Made by a program: the position numbers and the translations under genes. The notes under the pieces were generated by a model. That model searched no databases. It saw nothing but the letters and a program-made list of their open reading frames with translations, and had not been told where the DNA came from. A DNA stretch of 22,070 nt, from the NCBI GenBank assembly GCA_023301395.1, contig JALZUY010000034.1, positions 1 to 22,070 on the forward strand, given 5' to 3'. The DNA comes from Nonlabens sp. (GTDB lineage: Bacteria > Bacteroidota > Bacteroidia > Flavobacteriales > Flavobacteriaceae). Within the stretch, counting starts at the first letter, position 1. Every line of letters starts with the position of its first letter. Positions 15,731 to 22,070 of the stretch are shown in pieces.

Positions 15731-15910
15731 TTAAGCCTTCTCAACCGAGACTAAATGTTCAACTTTTGCAATCATACCCTGAATAACAGGAGTATCATCA
15801 TGCTCTACTACTTGATTAATTTTCCTTAAACCAAGAGCCTCAAGAGTTCTCTTTTGTCTTAATGGTCTCTTAATCGCACTACGAACTTTTTTTACTTTCA
15901 ACTTTGCCAT
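15731..15910 (-). CDS. rpmD: 50S ribosomal protein L30
   Basis: A 59-residue protein, begins MAKLKVKKVRSAIKRPLRQ and contains RTLEALGLRKINQVVEH, the family core. The ATG at 15910 and TAA at 15731 fit the gap between rpsE (10-base spacer) and rplO (11-base spacer), the position of rpmD in spc operons. L30 is one of the less universal large-subunit proteins, but it is present and intact here. Confidence 0.96.
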   Translation of the reverse strand: MAKLKVKKVRSAIKRPLRQKRTLEALGLRKINQVVEHDDTPVIQGMIAKVEHLVSVEKA

Positions 15911-15920
15911 TATAATATGA

Positions 15921-16445
15921 TTAACCGTTAAACACTTTATCTAATGATACACCTCTTTGCTTAGCAACTGTATACGCATTACGTAACTGTAACAAAGCAT
16001 CAAAAGTAGCCTTTACAACATTGTGAGGATTAGAAGAACCCTGATTCTTAGATAGAACATCATGTACACCAACAGCCTCTAAAACAGCGCGAATAGCACC
16101 ACCAGCAATAACACCAGTACCAGTAGCTGCAGGTATTAACAGAACTCTAGCTCCACCATACTTACCCTTTTGTTGATGAGGTATAGACCCTTTAACCAAA
16201 GGGATTCTTACCAAGTTTTTCTTTGCATCTTCTACAGCCTTGGATATAGCTTCAGAAACCTCCTTAGATTTACCTAAACCTTGACCTACAACACCATTTT
16301 CATCTCCAACCACAACAATAGCAGAGAATCCAAAAGTACGACCACCTTTTGTTACTTTAGTAACACGTTGAACACCTACTAAACGATCTTTAAGATCAAG
16401 ACCACTTGGTTTAACTAATTCTACGTTTTTATATTTTTGGTACAT
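15921..16445 (-). CDS. rpsE: 30S ribosomal protein S5
   Basis: Small-subunit protein near the mRNA entry site that affects decoding accuracy. It has an N-terminal double-stranded-RNA-binding-like domain (about 22-88, RVTKVTKGGRTFGFSAIVVVG is not quoted in full beyond its core GGRTFGFSA) and a C-terminal domain (about 100-170) with PAATGTGVIAGGAIRAVLEA. The 174 residues are normal. Confidence 0.97.
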   Translation of the reverse strand: MYQKYKNVELVKPSGLDLKDRLVGVQRVTKVTKGGRTFGFSAIVVVGDENGVVGQGLGKSKEVSEAISKAVEDAKKNLVRIPLVKGSIPHQQKGKYGGARVLLIPAATGTGVIAGGAIRAVLEAVGVHDVLSKNQGSSNPHNVVKATFDALLQLRNAYTVAKQRGVSLDKVFNG

Positions 16446-16462
16446 TATTAAAATGTTTGTAA

Positions 16463-16810
16463 TTAAAAATTAAGCCCAGCTTCCCTAGCACCTTCAGCAA
16501 GAGATAAAACACGACCATGATAAAGGTATCCACCTCTGTCAAATGAGACAGTACTAATACCAGCATTCTTTGCTTTTTCTGCAACCGACTTACCTACTTC
16601 TTTAGCAATAACAATCTTCTCACCAGTAACCTTTATCTCCCTAGATGAAGCCGAAGCTATGGTTAGACCATCCACGTCATTTATTATCTGAGCATAAATC
16701 TCTTTATTACTACGGTAAACCGATAAACGTGGTCTAACAGCAGTACCAGATACAGTTTTACGTATTCTTCTACGTATTTTATTTCTTCTTTCAGACTTTG
16801 AAAATGCCAT
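16463..16810 (-). CDS. rplR: 50S ribosomal protein L18
   Basis: Binds 5S rRNA in the central protuberance, together with L5. The 115 residues start with a basic arm (SKSERRNKIRRRIRKTVSG), then RPRLSVYRSNKEIYAQIIND, and end in DRGGYLYHGRVLSLAEGARE, all typical. It sits 12 bases after rplF and 17 before rpsE. Confidence 0.97.
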   Translation of the reverse strand: MAFSKSERRNKIRRRIRKTVSGTAVRPRLSVYRSNKEIYAQIINDVDGLTIASASSREIKVTGEKIVIAKEVGKSVAEKAKNAGISTVSFDRGGYLYHGRVLSLAEGAREAGLNF

Positions 16811-16822
16811 AATAATATTGTA

Positions 16823-17365
16823 TTATGCTGATTTACCAGCTTTTCTTCTTAATTGTTCACCTACAAATTTAACTCCTTTTCCTTTATATGGTTCAGGTCT
16901 TCTAAAAGAACGAACCTTTGCCGCAACTTGTCCAACAAGTTGTTTATCAAAAGAAGTTAATTTTATTACAGGATTCTTTCCTTTCTCAGAAATCGTCTCC
17001 ACTTTAACTTCAGGAGCAATATCTAAAACAATGTTATGCGAAAAACCTAAAGCCAAATCTAAAACTTGACCTTGATTAGAAGCTCTATAACCTACACCAA
17101 CCAATTCCAACTCCTTAGACCATCCAATAGAAACACCAGCGATCATATTAAAAACAAGTGAACGATAAAGCCCATGTTTTGACTTGTGGTCCTTAGAATC
17201 AGATGGACGTGTTACAAGAACAACATCACCTTCAATCTTAACAATCACATCAGAGTACTCTTGAACAAGCTTACCTAACTTGCCTTCTACATATATAACT
17301 CCGTTATCAATTTTTACACTGACACCAGCTGGAATAGCTACCGGATTATTTCCTATTCTTGACAT
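16823..17365 (-). CDS. rplF: 50S ribosomal protein L6
   Basis: Large-subunit protein beside the factor-binding site. The 180 residues begin MSRIGNNPVAIPAGV, the conserved start, so the ATG at 17365 is chosen; an in-frame ATG at 17392 would add nine residues and overlap rpsH. Two L6 domains are visible, about 11-82 and 90-165, the second ending in RRPEPYKGKGVKFVGEQLRR. The gene starts 11 bases after the rpsH stop codon. Confidence 0.97.
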   Translation of the reverse strand: MSRIGNNPVAIPAGVSVKIDNGVIYVEGKLGKLVQEYSDVIVKIEGDVVLVTRPSDSKDHKSKHGLYRSLVFNMIAGVSIGWSKELELVGVGYRASNQGQVLDLALGFSHNIVLDIAPEVKVETISEKGKNPVIKLTSFDKQLVGQVAAKVRSFRRPEPYKGKGVKFVGEQLRRKAGKSA

Positions 17366-17376
17366 ATCTAAATATT

Positions 17377-17775
17377 TTAGTAAACGTAACAAAGAACTTC
17401 ACCACCGACATTTTCAGCACGAGCTTGTTTGTCAGTCATAACACCTTTACTTGTTGAAACAATAGCAACACCAAGACCATTAAGAATTCTTGGTAATTCA
17501 CCAGCACCTGCATACTTACGTAAACCAGGCTTACTTAATCTTTGTATATCCTTAATAACCGATTCCTTAGTTTCACGATCATACTTAAGAGCTATTTTAA
17601 TGTTATCTTGAGCAGAGAGCTCTTCAAACTTATAACTAAGAATATAACCTTGATCAAAAAGAATTTTCGTAATCTCTTTTTTCAACTTCGAGGAAGGTAT
17701 ATCAACAACACGATGATTAGCAAGTGTTGCATTCCTGACTCTAGTTAGATAATCTGCAATTGGATCTGTATTCAT
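17377..17775 (-). CDS. rpsH: 30S ribosomal protein S8
   Basis: 16S rRNA-binding assembly protein of the small subunit. The 132 residues begin MNTDPIADYLTRVRNA, the conserved start, so the ATG at 17775 is used rather than one at 17817 that would overlap rpsN. The C-terminal signature GLGVAIVSTSKGVMTDKQAR is present. S8 represses the spc operon in E. coli by binding near rplE; I could not identify such a site by eye. Confidence 0.97.
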   Translation of the reverse strand: MNTDPIADYLTRVRNATLANHRVVDIPSSKLKKEITKILFDQGYILSYKFEELSAQDNIKIALKYDRETKESVIKDIQRLSKPGLRKYAGAGELPRILNGLGVAIVSTSKGVMTDKQARAENVGGEVLCYVY

Positions 17776-17794
17776 AATTCTATCTTTAAGCCGT

Positions 17795-18064
17795 TTACCA
17801 ACTTGCTTTTTTAACACCTGGGATTAAACCTTGATTTGCCATTTCTCTGAACATTACACGTGAGATACCAAACTGTCTCATATAACCTTTCGGACGTCCA
17901 GTGAGCTTACATCTATTATGCATTCTAATAGGTGAAGCATTTTTAGGTAACTTTTGAAGACCTTCATAATCCCCAGTTTCCTTTAACGCCTTACGTTTAT
18001 CAGCATACTTAGCTACTACAGCTTCACGCTTGCGCTCACGCGCTTTCATTGATTCCTTTGCCAT
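17795..18064 (-). CDS. rpsN: 30S ribosomal protein S14, zinc-free type
   Basis: Small-subunit head protein. The 89-residue length and a single cysteine (NRCKLTGRPKGYMRQFG) place it in the long, zinc-independent class; the zinc class is about 61 residues with two CxxC pairs. It lies three bases after rplE, and the true rpsH start is 19 bases downstream. Confidence 0.97.
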   Translation of the reverse strand: MAKESMKARERKREAVVAKYADKRKALKETGDYEGLQKLPKNASPIRMHNRCKLTGRPKGYMRQFGISRVMFREMANQGLIPGVKKASW

Positions 18065-18067
18065 TTC

Positions 18068-18619
18068 TTAGTCCTTTTTAAATGGTAAGCCTAGCTCACC
18101 CAATAAAGATTTCGCTTCCTTATCTGTTTCTGCACTGGTAACAAATGTAATATCCATTCCAGAAATTTTATTAACTTTATCTATATTTATCTCAGGGAAA
18201 ATGATCTGCTCCGTAATTCCTAAATTGTAATTACCACGCCCATCAAAACCATTAGCTTTTATACCCTGAAAATCTCTAACACGAGGAAGAGCTACAGTTA
18301 CAAGTCTATCCAAAAACTCGTACATACGCTCCCCTCTTAAGGTAACCTTCACACCAATTGGCATGCCTTTACGTAATTTAAAAGAGGCTACATCTTTCTT
18401 TGACAAAGTCGCAACAGCCTTCTGTCCAGTAATCGTTGTAAACTCCTCAAGAGCATAATCGATTAATTTTTTATCGGCCACCGCAGCACCAACACCACGG
18501 CTAAGCACTATCTTTTGTAATTTAGGTATTTCCATTACGTTTACGTAACCGAATTCCTCTTTTAAAGCAGACGCAATGCGCTCCTTATATTCTGTCTTGA
18601 GTCTAGGAATATATGACAT
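18068..18619 (-). CDS. rplE: 50S ribosomal protein L5
   Basis: Binds 5S rRNA in the central protuberance and contacts the small-subunit head. The 183 residues include PKLQKIVLSRGVG, GQKAVATLSKKDVASFKLRKG and the L5 signature LRGERMYEFLDRLVTVALPR. It is only three bases from rplX upstream and three from rpsN downstream, so translation is probably coupled. Confidence 0.98.
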   Translation of the reverse strand: MSYIPRLKTEYKERIASALKEEFGYVNVMEIPKLQKIVLSRGVGAAVADKKLIDYALEEFTTITGQKAVATLSKKDVASFKLRKGMPIGVKVTLRGERMYEFLDRLVTVALPRVRDFQGIKANGFDGRGNYNLGITEQIIFPEINIDKVNKISGMDITFVTSAETDKEAKSLLGELGLPFKKD

Positions 18620-18622
18620 GAC

Positions 18623-18934
18623 TTAAATAACTTCGTTTGTTGATTTCGCAAATCGAACCTTCTTATCATCTTCCATACGGTAACCAATTCTTGTGGTTTT
18701 ACCATTCTTATCAATCAATGATAAGTTAGAAATCTGAAGAGCAGCCTCCATTTCCTTAATTCCACCTTGTGGGTTAGTTGCACTAGGCTTCTCATGTTTA
18801 GAAACCATATTTACACCTTCCACGATGGCTTTATTTTTTTCCTTAAAAATACGAGTAACAAGACCTTCAGAACCTTTATGCTCACCAGCCAATACTCTTA
18901 CTTTATCTCCTGTTTTGATCTTAACTTTTACCAT
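18623..18934 (-). CDS. rplX: 50S ribosomal protein L24
   Basis: Assembly-initiating large-subunit protein near the tunnel exit. It contains the KOW motif at the N-terminus (KIKTGDKVRVLAGEHKGSEG) and a conserved MVSKHEKPSATNPQGGI stretch. At 103 residues it is normal. It follows rplN after 8 bases. Confidence 0.97.
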   Translation of the reverse strand: MVKVKIKTGDKVRVLAGEHKGSEGLVTRIFKEKNKAIVEGVNMVSKHEKPSATNPQGGIKEMEAALQISNLSLIDKNGKTTRIGYRMEDDKKVRFAKSTNEVI

Positions 18935-18942
18935 GATCTTTT

Positions 18943-19311
18943 TTATAATACTTCTGGAGCCAATGAAACAATCTTCATGAACTGCTTATCACGCAATTCT
19001 CTAGCTACAGGACCAAATACACGTGTTCCTCTCATCTCAGAGTTAGGAGTTAACAACACACAAGCATTATCATCAAAACGTATGTAAGAACCGTCAGGAC
19101 GACGAACTTCTTTTTTAGTTCTAACAACAACTGCAGTTGAAACAGCACCCTTTTTGATATTACCATTTGGTGTAGCTTCCTTAACAGAAACAACTATTTT
19201 ATCACCAACAGAAGCATATCTTCTTTTGGTACCTCCTAATACTCTAATACATAAAACCTCTTTGGCACCTGTATTATCAGCAACTTTAAGTCTTGATTCC
19301 TGTTGTAACAT
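18943..19311 (-). CDS. rplN: 50S ribosomal protein L14
   Basis: Large-subunit protein forming an intersubunit bridge. The 122 residues start MLQQESRLKVADNTGAKEVL and end with the family pattern GTRVFGPVARELRDKQFMKI followed by VSLAPEVL. Its ATG overlaps the rpsQ stop by one base (TAATG), so its translation is probably coupled to S17. Confidence 0.98.
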   Translation of the reverse strand: MLQQESRLKVADNTGAKEVLCIRVLGGTKRRYASVGDKIVVSVKEATPNGNIKKGAVSTAVVVRTKKEVRRPDGSYIRFDDNACVLLTPNSEMRGTRVFGPVARELRDKQFMKIVSLAPEVL

Positions 19312-19568
19312 TATTTAGCTCTTTCTAAAATTTCTACTAATCTCCAGTTTTTTGACTTACTCAAAGGACGTGTTTCCATGATACGTACTGTATCACCTTC
19401 ATTACACTCATTTTTTTCATCATGAGCCACATACTTCTTAGTCTTCAAAACGAACTTTCCATACATAGGGTGTTTTTGCTTCTTAACTTCCGCAACAACG
19501 ATGCTTTTATCCATCTTATTACTTCTCACAACACCTATACGTTCTTTTCTTAAATTTCTAGTTTCCAT
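19311..19568 (-). CDS. rpsQ: 30S ribosomal protein S17
   Basis: Small-subunit body protein with an OB fold that binds 16S rRNA early in assembly. The 85 residues contain RKERIGVVRSNKMDKSIVVA, KTKKYVAHDE and the signature GDTVRIMETRPLSKSKNWRL. It lies 9 bases after rpmC. Confidence 0.97.
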   Translation of the reverse strand: METRNLRKERIGVVRSNKMDKSIVVAEVKKQKHPMYGKFVLKTKKYVAHDEKNECNEGDTVRIMETRPLSKSKNWRLVEILERAK

Positions 19569-19577
19569 ATAATTCGT

Positions 19578-19760
19578 CTACTGGTTGTTTATAGCCGTTT
19601 TTAATCTAGCAACAGTTCTTCTCAAGCTCTTGATTTGTGAAGGATTCTCCAATGGAGAAACGATATGGGTTCTCTTAAGATCCGCATAAACCTTCTGGGA
19701 TTCTGCCAGCTTATCTAAAAGCTCTGTATCCGAATAACCTTTAACCTCTGATTGTTTCAT
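19578..19760 (-). CDS. rpmC: 50S ribosomal protein L29
   Basis: A 60-residue two-helix protein near the exit tunnel that helps bind trigger factor and SRP. It begins MKQSEVKGYSDTELLDKLAE and contains RTHIVSPLENPSQIKSLRR, a variant of the family motif (usually LENPxRIRxxRR). It sits 9 bases after rplP. Confidence 0.96.
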   Translation of the reverse strand: MKQSEVKGYSDTELLDKLAESQKVYADLKRTHIVSPLENPSQIKSLRRTVARLKTAINNQ

Positions 19761-19769
19761 AACTGTATA

Positions 19770-20189
19770 CTATTCTTGAAAATCGCGAGCGACTATAAAT
19801 TTTGTTTTAACTGGTAATTTCTGCGCCGCTAACCTTAAGGCTTCCTTAGCTGTTTCCAATGGAACACCCGAGATTTCAAATAAAATCCTACCTGGCTTAA
19901 CAACTGCAGCCCAATACTCTACAGCACCCTTACCTTTACCCATACGTACCTCAAGAGGCTTCTTAGTGATAGGCTTATCAGGGAATATTTTAATCCACAA
20001 AGAACCTTCCCTTTTCATAAAACGTGTAGCAGCAATACGTGCAGCTTCAATTTGACGCGAATTAATAAATTCAGAATCTAATGATTTGATACCAAACGTA
20101 CCATAAGCCAGCTCACTACCACGTCCGGAATTACCCTTCATGCGACCCTTCTGCTGTTTTCTAAACTTTGTCTTTCTAGGTTGTAACAT
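19770..20189 (-). CDS. rplP: 50S ribosomal protein L16
   Basis: Large-subunit protein next to the A-site tRNA. The 139 residues begin MLQPRKTKFRKQQKGRMKG and include VRMGKGKGAVEYWAAVVKPG; R82 corresponds to the arginine (R81) hydroxylated in E. coli L16. It lies 9 bases after rpsC. Confidence 0.98.
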   Translation of the reverse strand: MLQPRKTKFRKQQKGRMKGNSGRGSELAYGTFGIKSLDSEFINSRQIEAARIAATRFMKREGSLWIKIFPDKPITKKPLEVRMGKGKGAVEYWAAVVKPGRILFEISGVPLETAKEALRLAAQKLPVKTKFIVARDFQE

Positions 20190-20198
20190 CTCTAGCTA

Positions 20199-20921
20199 TT
20201 ATTTTCTTCGACGACGATTACCACCTCTATTGGCAGAACCTCCATCTGATTTACTTTGTTTCTTTGATAATCCTGCTAATGGAGATAATTCACGCTTACC
20301 ATAAACCTCACCTTTCATAATCCAAACCTTAACACCCAAACGACCGTAAGTAGTATGAGCTTCAACAAGAGCATAATCTATATCAGCCCTAAATGTTGAA
20401 AGCGGAATACGTCCATCCTTATAAGACTCTGAACGAGCCATTTCAGCACCATTCAATCTACCAGAAATTTGAATCTTAATACCTTCAGCATTCATACGCA
20501 TTGCAGCAGCAATAGCCATCTTGATTGCACGACGATAAGATATTCTATTCTCTATTTGACGAGCAACACTAGCACCAACAAGATGCGCATCCAACTCAGG
20601 TCTTTTTATCTCATGGATATTAATCTGAACATCCTTACCAGTAATCTTTTTCAATTCTTCTTTAAGACGATCAACCTCTTGACCACCTTTACCTATAATA
20701 ATACCAGGTCGAGCAGTAGTAATTGTAACAGTTACTAGTTTCAAAGTACGCTCAATAATAATTCTAGACACACTCGCTTTTGACAGACGAGCATGTATAT
20801 ATTTACGAATTTTATTATCCTCAGCAAGCTTATCACCGTAATCATTACCACCATACCAATTAGATTCCCATCCTCTGATGATACCTAATCGATTTCCTAT
20901 TGGATTAGTTTTTTGTCCCAT
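20199..20921 (-). CDS. rpsC: 30S ribosomal protein S3
   Basis: Small-subunit head protein lining the mRNA entry channel. The 240 residues begin MGQKTNPIGNRLGIIRGWES; a KH domain covers about 40-110, with the GKGG loop at 77-80 (PGIIIGKGGQEVDRL), and the C-terminal S3 domain follows with GRLNGAEMARSE. The tail is basic and ends NRRRRK. It starts 8 bases after rplV. Confidence 0.98.
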   Translation of the reverse strand: MGQKTNPIGNRLGIIRGWESNWYGGNDYGDKLAEDNKIRKYIHARLSKASVSRIIIERTLKLVTVTITTARPGIIIGKGGQEVDRLKEELKKITGKDVQINIHEIKRPELDAHLVGASVARQIENRISYRRAIKMAIAAAMRMNAEGIKIQISGRLNGAEMARSESYKDGRIPLSTFRADIDYALVEAHTTYGRLGVKVWIMKGEVYGKRELSPLAGLSKKQSKSDGGSANRGGNRRRRK

Positions 20922-20929
20922 ATCCTATA

Positions 20930-21340
20930 TTAGTTAACCTCAGTTTTATTAGTTTGACCAAGCACAATAGTAACGTGATTAGATCTTTTTCTTATCCTAT
21001 GAGCTCTACCCTGAGGAGCAGGACGCAATCTCTTTAACATAGCACCACCATCTACTCTTATCTCTTTTATAAACAATCCAGCCTCAGCAACATCACCATC
21101 CTCATTTTTCGCTTGCCAATTTGCAATTGCAGACAACACTAATTTATCCAACCTGCGTGCAGCCTCCTTAGAAGAAAATTTAAGAATATTTAAAGCATCT
21201 TCAACCTTCTTACCTCTAATTATATCTACAACTAATCTCATCTTACGAGGACTAGTCGGACAATTGTTAAGCTTTGCAAAAGCAACGCTTCTCTTTTCTT
21301 CCTTAAGCCTTTCAGCCATTTGTTTTTTGCGAACTCCCAT
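20930..21340 (-). CDS. rplV: 50S ribosomal protein L22
   Basis: Large-subunit protein whose long hairpin lines the exit tunnel. The 136 residues include NNCPTSPRKMRLVVDIIRGK and the C-terminal RAHRIRKRSNHVTIVLG. The N-terminus (MGVRKKQMAERLKEEKRSV) is longer than in E. coli L22 (110 residues), a form I associate with Bacteroidota. The alternative start at MAERL (codon 8) cannot be excluded, but the upstream ATG gives a short 8-base spacer from rpsS. Confidence 0.96.
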   Translation of the reverse strand: MGVRKKQMAERLKEEKRSVAFAKLNNCPTSPRKMRLVVDIIRGKKVEDALNILKFSSKEAARRLDKLVLSAIANWQAKNEDGDVAEAGLFIKEIRVDGGAMLKRLRPAPQGRAHRIRKRSNHVTIVLGQTNKTEVN

Positions 21341-21348
21341 AGCCTAGA

Positions 21349-21627
21349 TTACTTTTTTCCTTTATTCTTAGCTCCCGCATGACCTCTAAACGATCTTGTC
21401 GGCGAGAATTCACCCAACTTATGACCAACCATATTCTCAGTAACATATACCGGAATGAATTGCTTACCGTTGTGTACACCTATTGTTTGCCCAACAAAGT
21501 CAGGAGTAATCATAGATGCGCGTGACCAAGTTTTAATAACTGTCTTTTTTCCGGACTCAACATTCTGAGCCACCTTAGATTCCAACTTATAGAATACGTA
21601 AGGTCCTTTTTTTAATGAACGTGCCAT
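21349..21627 (-). CDS. rpsS: 30S ribosomal protein S19
   Basis: Small-subunit head protein in contact with S13 and the A-site finger. The 92 residues begin MARSLKKGPYVFYKLESKV and contain the family signature MVGHKLGEFSPTRSFRGHAG. It lies two bases after rplB. Confidence 0.98.
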   Translation of the reverse strand: MARSLKKGPYVFYKLESKVAQNVESGKKTVIKTWSRASMITPDFVGQTIGVHNGKQFIPVYVTENMVGHKLGEFSPTRSFRGHAGAKNKGKK

Positions 21628-21629
21628 AA

Positions 21630-22070
21630 TTATTTCTTTCTACGTTCTAAAATATATTGAGTACTTGCTTTATTTTTATCACGTGTACGATAACCTTTAG
21701 CAGGTATACCATTACGGGATCTTGGATGACCACCTGAAGACTTACCTTCACCACCACCCATTGGGTGATCCACAGGATTCATCACAACAGGGCGAGTTCT
21801 AGGCCTTCTACCTAACCATCTAGATCTACCAGCTTTACCACTAACAACTAATTGATGATCACTATTTGAAACAGCACCAATAGTAGCAAGACATTGCTGA
21901 AGAACTAATCTAGTTTCACCAGAAGGCATTTTAACAGTCGCATACTTTCCATCTCTCGCCATTAACTGAGCAAAAGAACCTGCACTACGAGCTATAACAG
22001 CACCTTGACCAGGATGTAATTCAATACAACTAATAATACTACCTAAAGGAATACTTGCTAACTTCATAGC
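21630..22070 (-). CDS. rplB: 50S ribosomal protein L2, C-terminal part
   Basis: The gene enters from beyond the window end; only the last 146 codons and the stop are present, about half of the usual 274 residues. The N-terminal OB-fold domain is mostly missing and the C-terminal SH3-like domain is complete. The signature VDHPMGGGEGKSSGGHPRS is present; its first histidine corresponds to E. coli H229, important for peptidyl transfer. The expected upstream genes of the S10 operon (rplW, rplD, rplC, rpsJ) lie outside the window. Confidence 0.97.
   Translation of the reverse strand, partial: AMKLASIPLGSIISCIELHPGQGAVIARSAGSFAQLMARDGKYATVKMPSGETRLVLQQCLATIGAVSNSDHQLVVSGKAGRSRWLGRRPRTRPVVMNPVDHPMGGGEGKSSGGHPRSRNGIPAKGYRTRDKNKASTQYILERRKK

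Noticed and set aside
17366..17392. Nine-residue N-terminal extension of L6
   Set aside because: MSRIGNNPVAIP is the conserved L6 start; the extension would overlap rpsH and matches nothing in the family.
17776..17817. Fourteen-residue N-terminal extension of S8
   Set aside because: MNTDPIADYL is the conserved S8 start; the extension would overlap the end of rpsN.

Overview
The window is a low-GC stretch of chromosome from a member of the Bacteroidota, almost certainly family Flavobacteriaceae. The evidence is the gene order rplQ-carA-eno-gltA, a giant secreted protein with a type IX secretion (T9SS) C-terminal sorting domain, AT-rich start regions without Shine-Dalgarno sequences, and TAnnTTTG-type promoter elements. 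A palindrome built on GCTTTCGCGAAAGC occurs twice; from memory it resembles one common in marine flavobacteria such as Nonlabens or Dokdonia, but the genus cannot be fixed from this window. Every gene I can support lies on the minus strand, so transcription runs from high to low coordinates.

Region 1 (22070 down to 10599) is the S10-spc-alpha ribosomal-protein supercluster, entered inside rplB. The order is rplB, rpsS, rplV, rpsC, rplP, rpmC, rpsQ, rplN, rplX, rplE, rpsN, rpsH, rplF, rplR, rpsE, rpmD, rplO, secY, infA, rpmJ, rpsM, rpsK, rpsD, rpoA, rplQ. Genes are packed with gaps of 0-28 bases, except for an 89-base gap between rpsK and rpsD. No adk or map lies between secY and infA. The unit ends at a strong hairpin terminator after rplQ. 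The cluster supplies much of both ribosomal subunits, the Sec channel, initiation factor IF-1 and the RNA polymerase alpha subunit. S4, S14 and L36 all lack the cysteines of zinc-binding versions.

Region 2 (10536 down to 8046) is a two-gene unit, carA and eno. Its promoter appears to overlap the rplQ terminator, the two genes overlap by ATGA, and the unit ends in a hairpin terminator. It joins pyrimidine/arginine precursor synthesis to glycolysis.

Region 3 (about 8046 to 2638) holds one very large gene for a secreted, multidomain zinc metallopeptidase with an N-terminal signal peptide and a C-terminal T9SS sorting domain. Its upstream region carries a perfect 18-bp palindrome and a 10-bp direct repeat with 20-bp spacing. 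Identical 19-bp copies of the GCTTTCGCGAAAGC palindrome bracket the gene.

Region 4 (about 2465 down to 1) holds gltA (citrate synthase) with its own terminator. It is followed by a translationally coupled pair of guanidino-group-modifying hydrolases: a dimethylarginine dimethylaminohydrolase/arginine deiminase-like gene and the first 31 codons of a ctlX-like gene that runs off the window. No tRNA, rRNA, CRISPR array or insertion sequence was found. The window is mostly core housekeeping sequence; the less ordinary parts are the secreted protease locus, its repeats, and the guanidino-enzyme pair.
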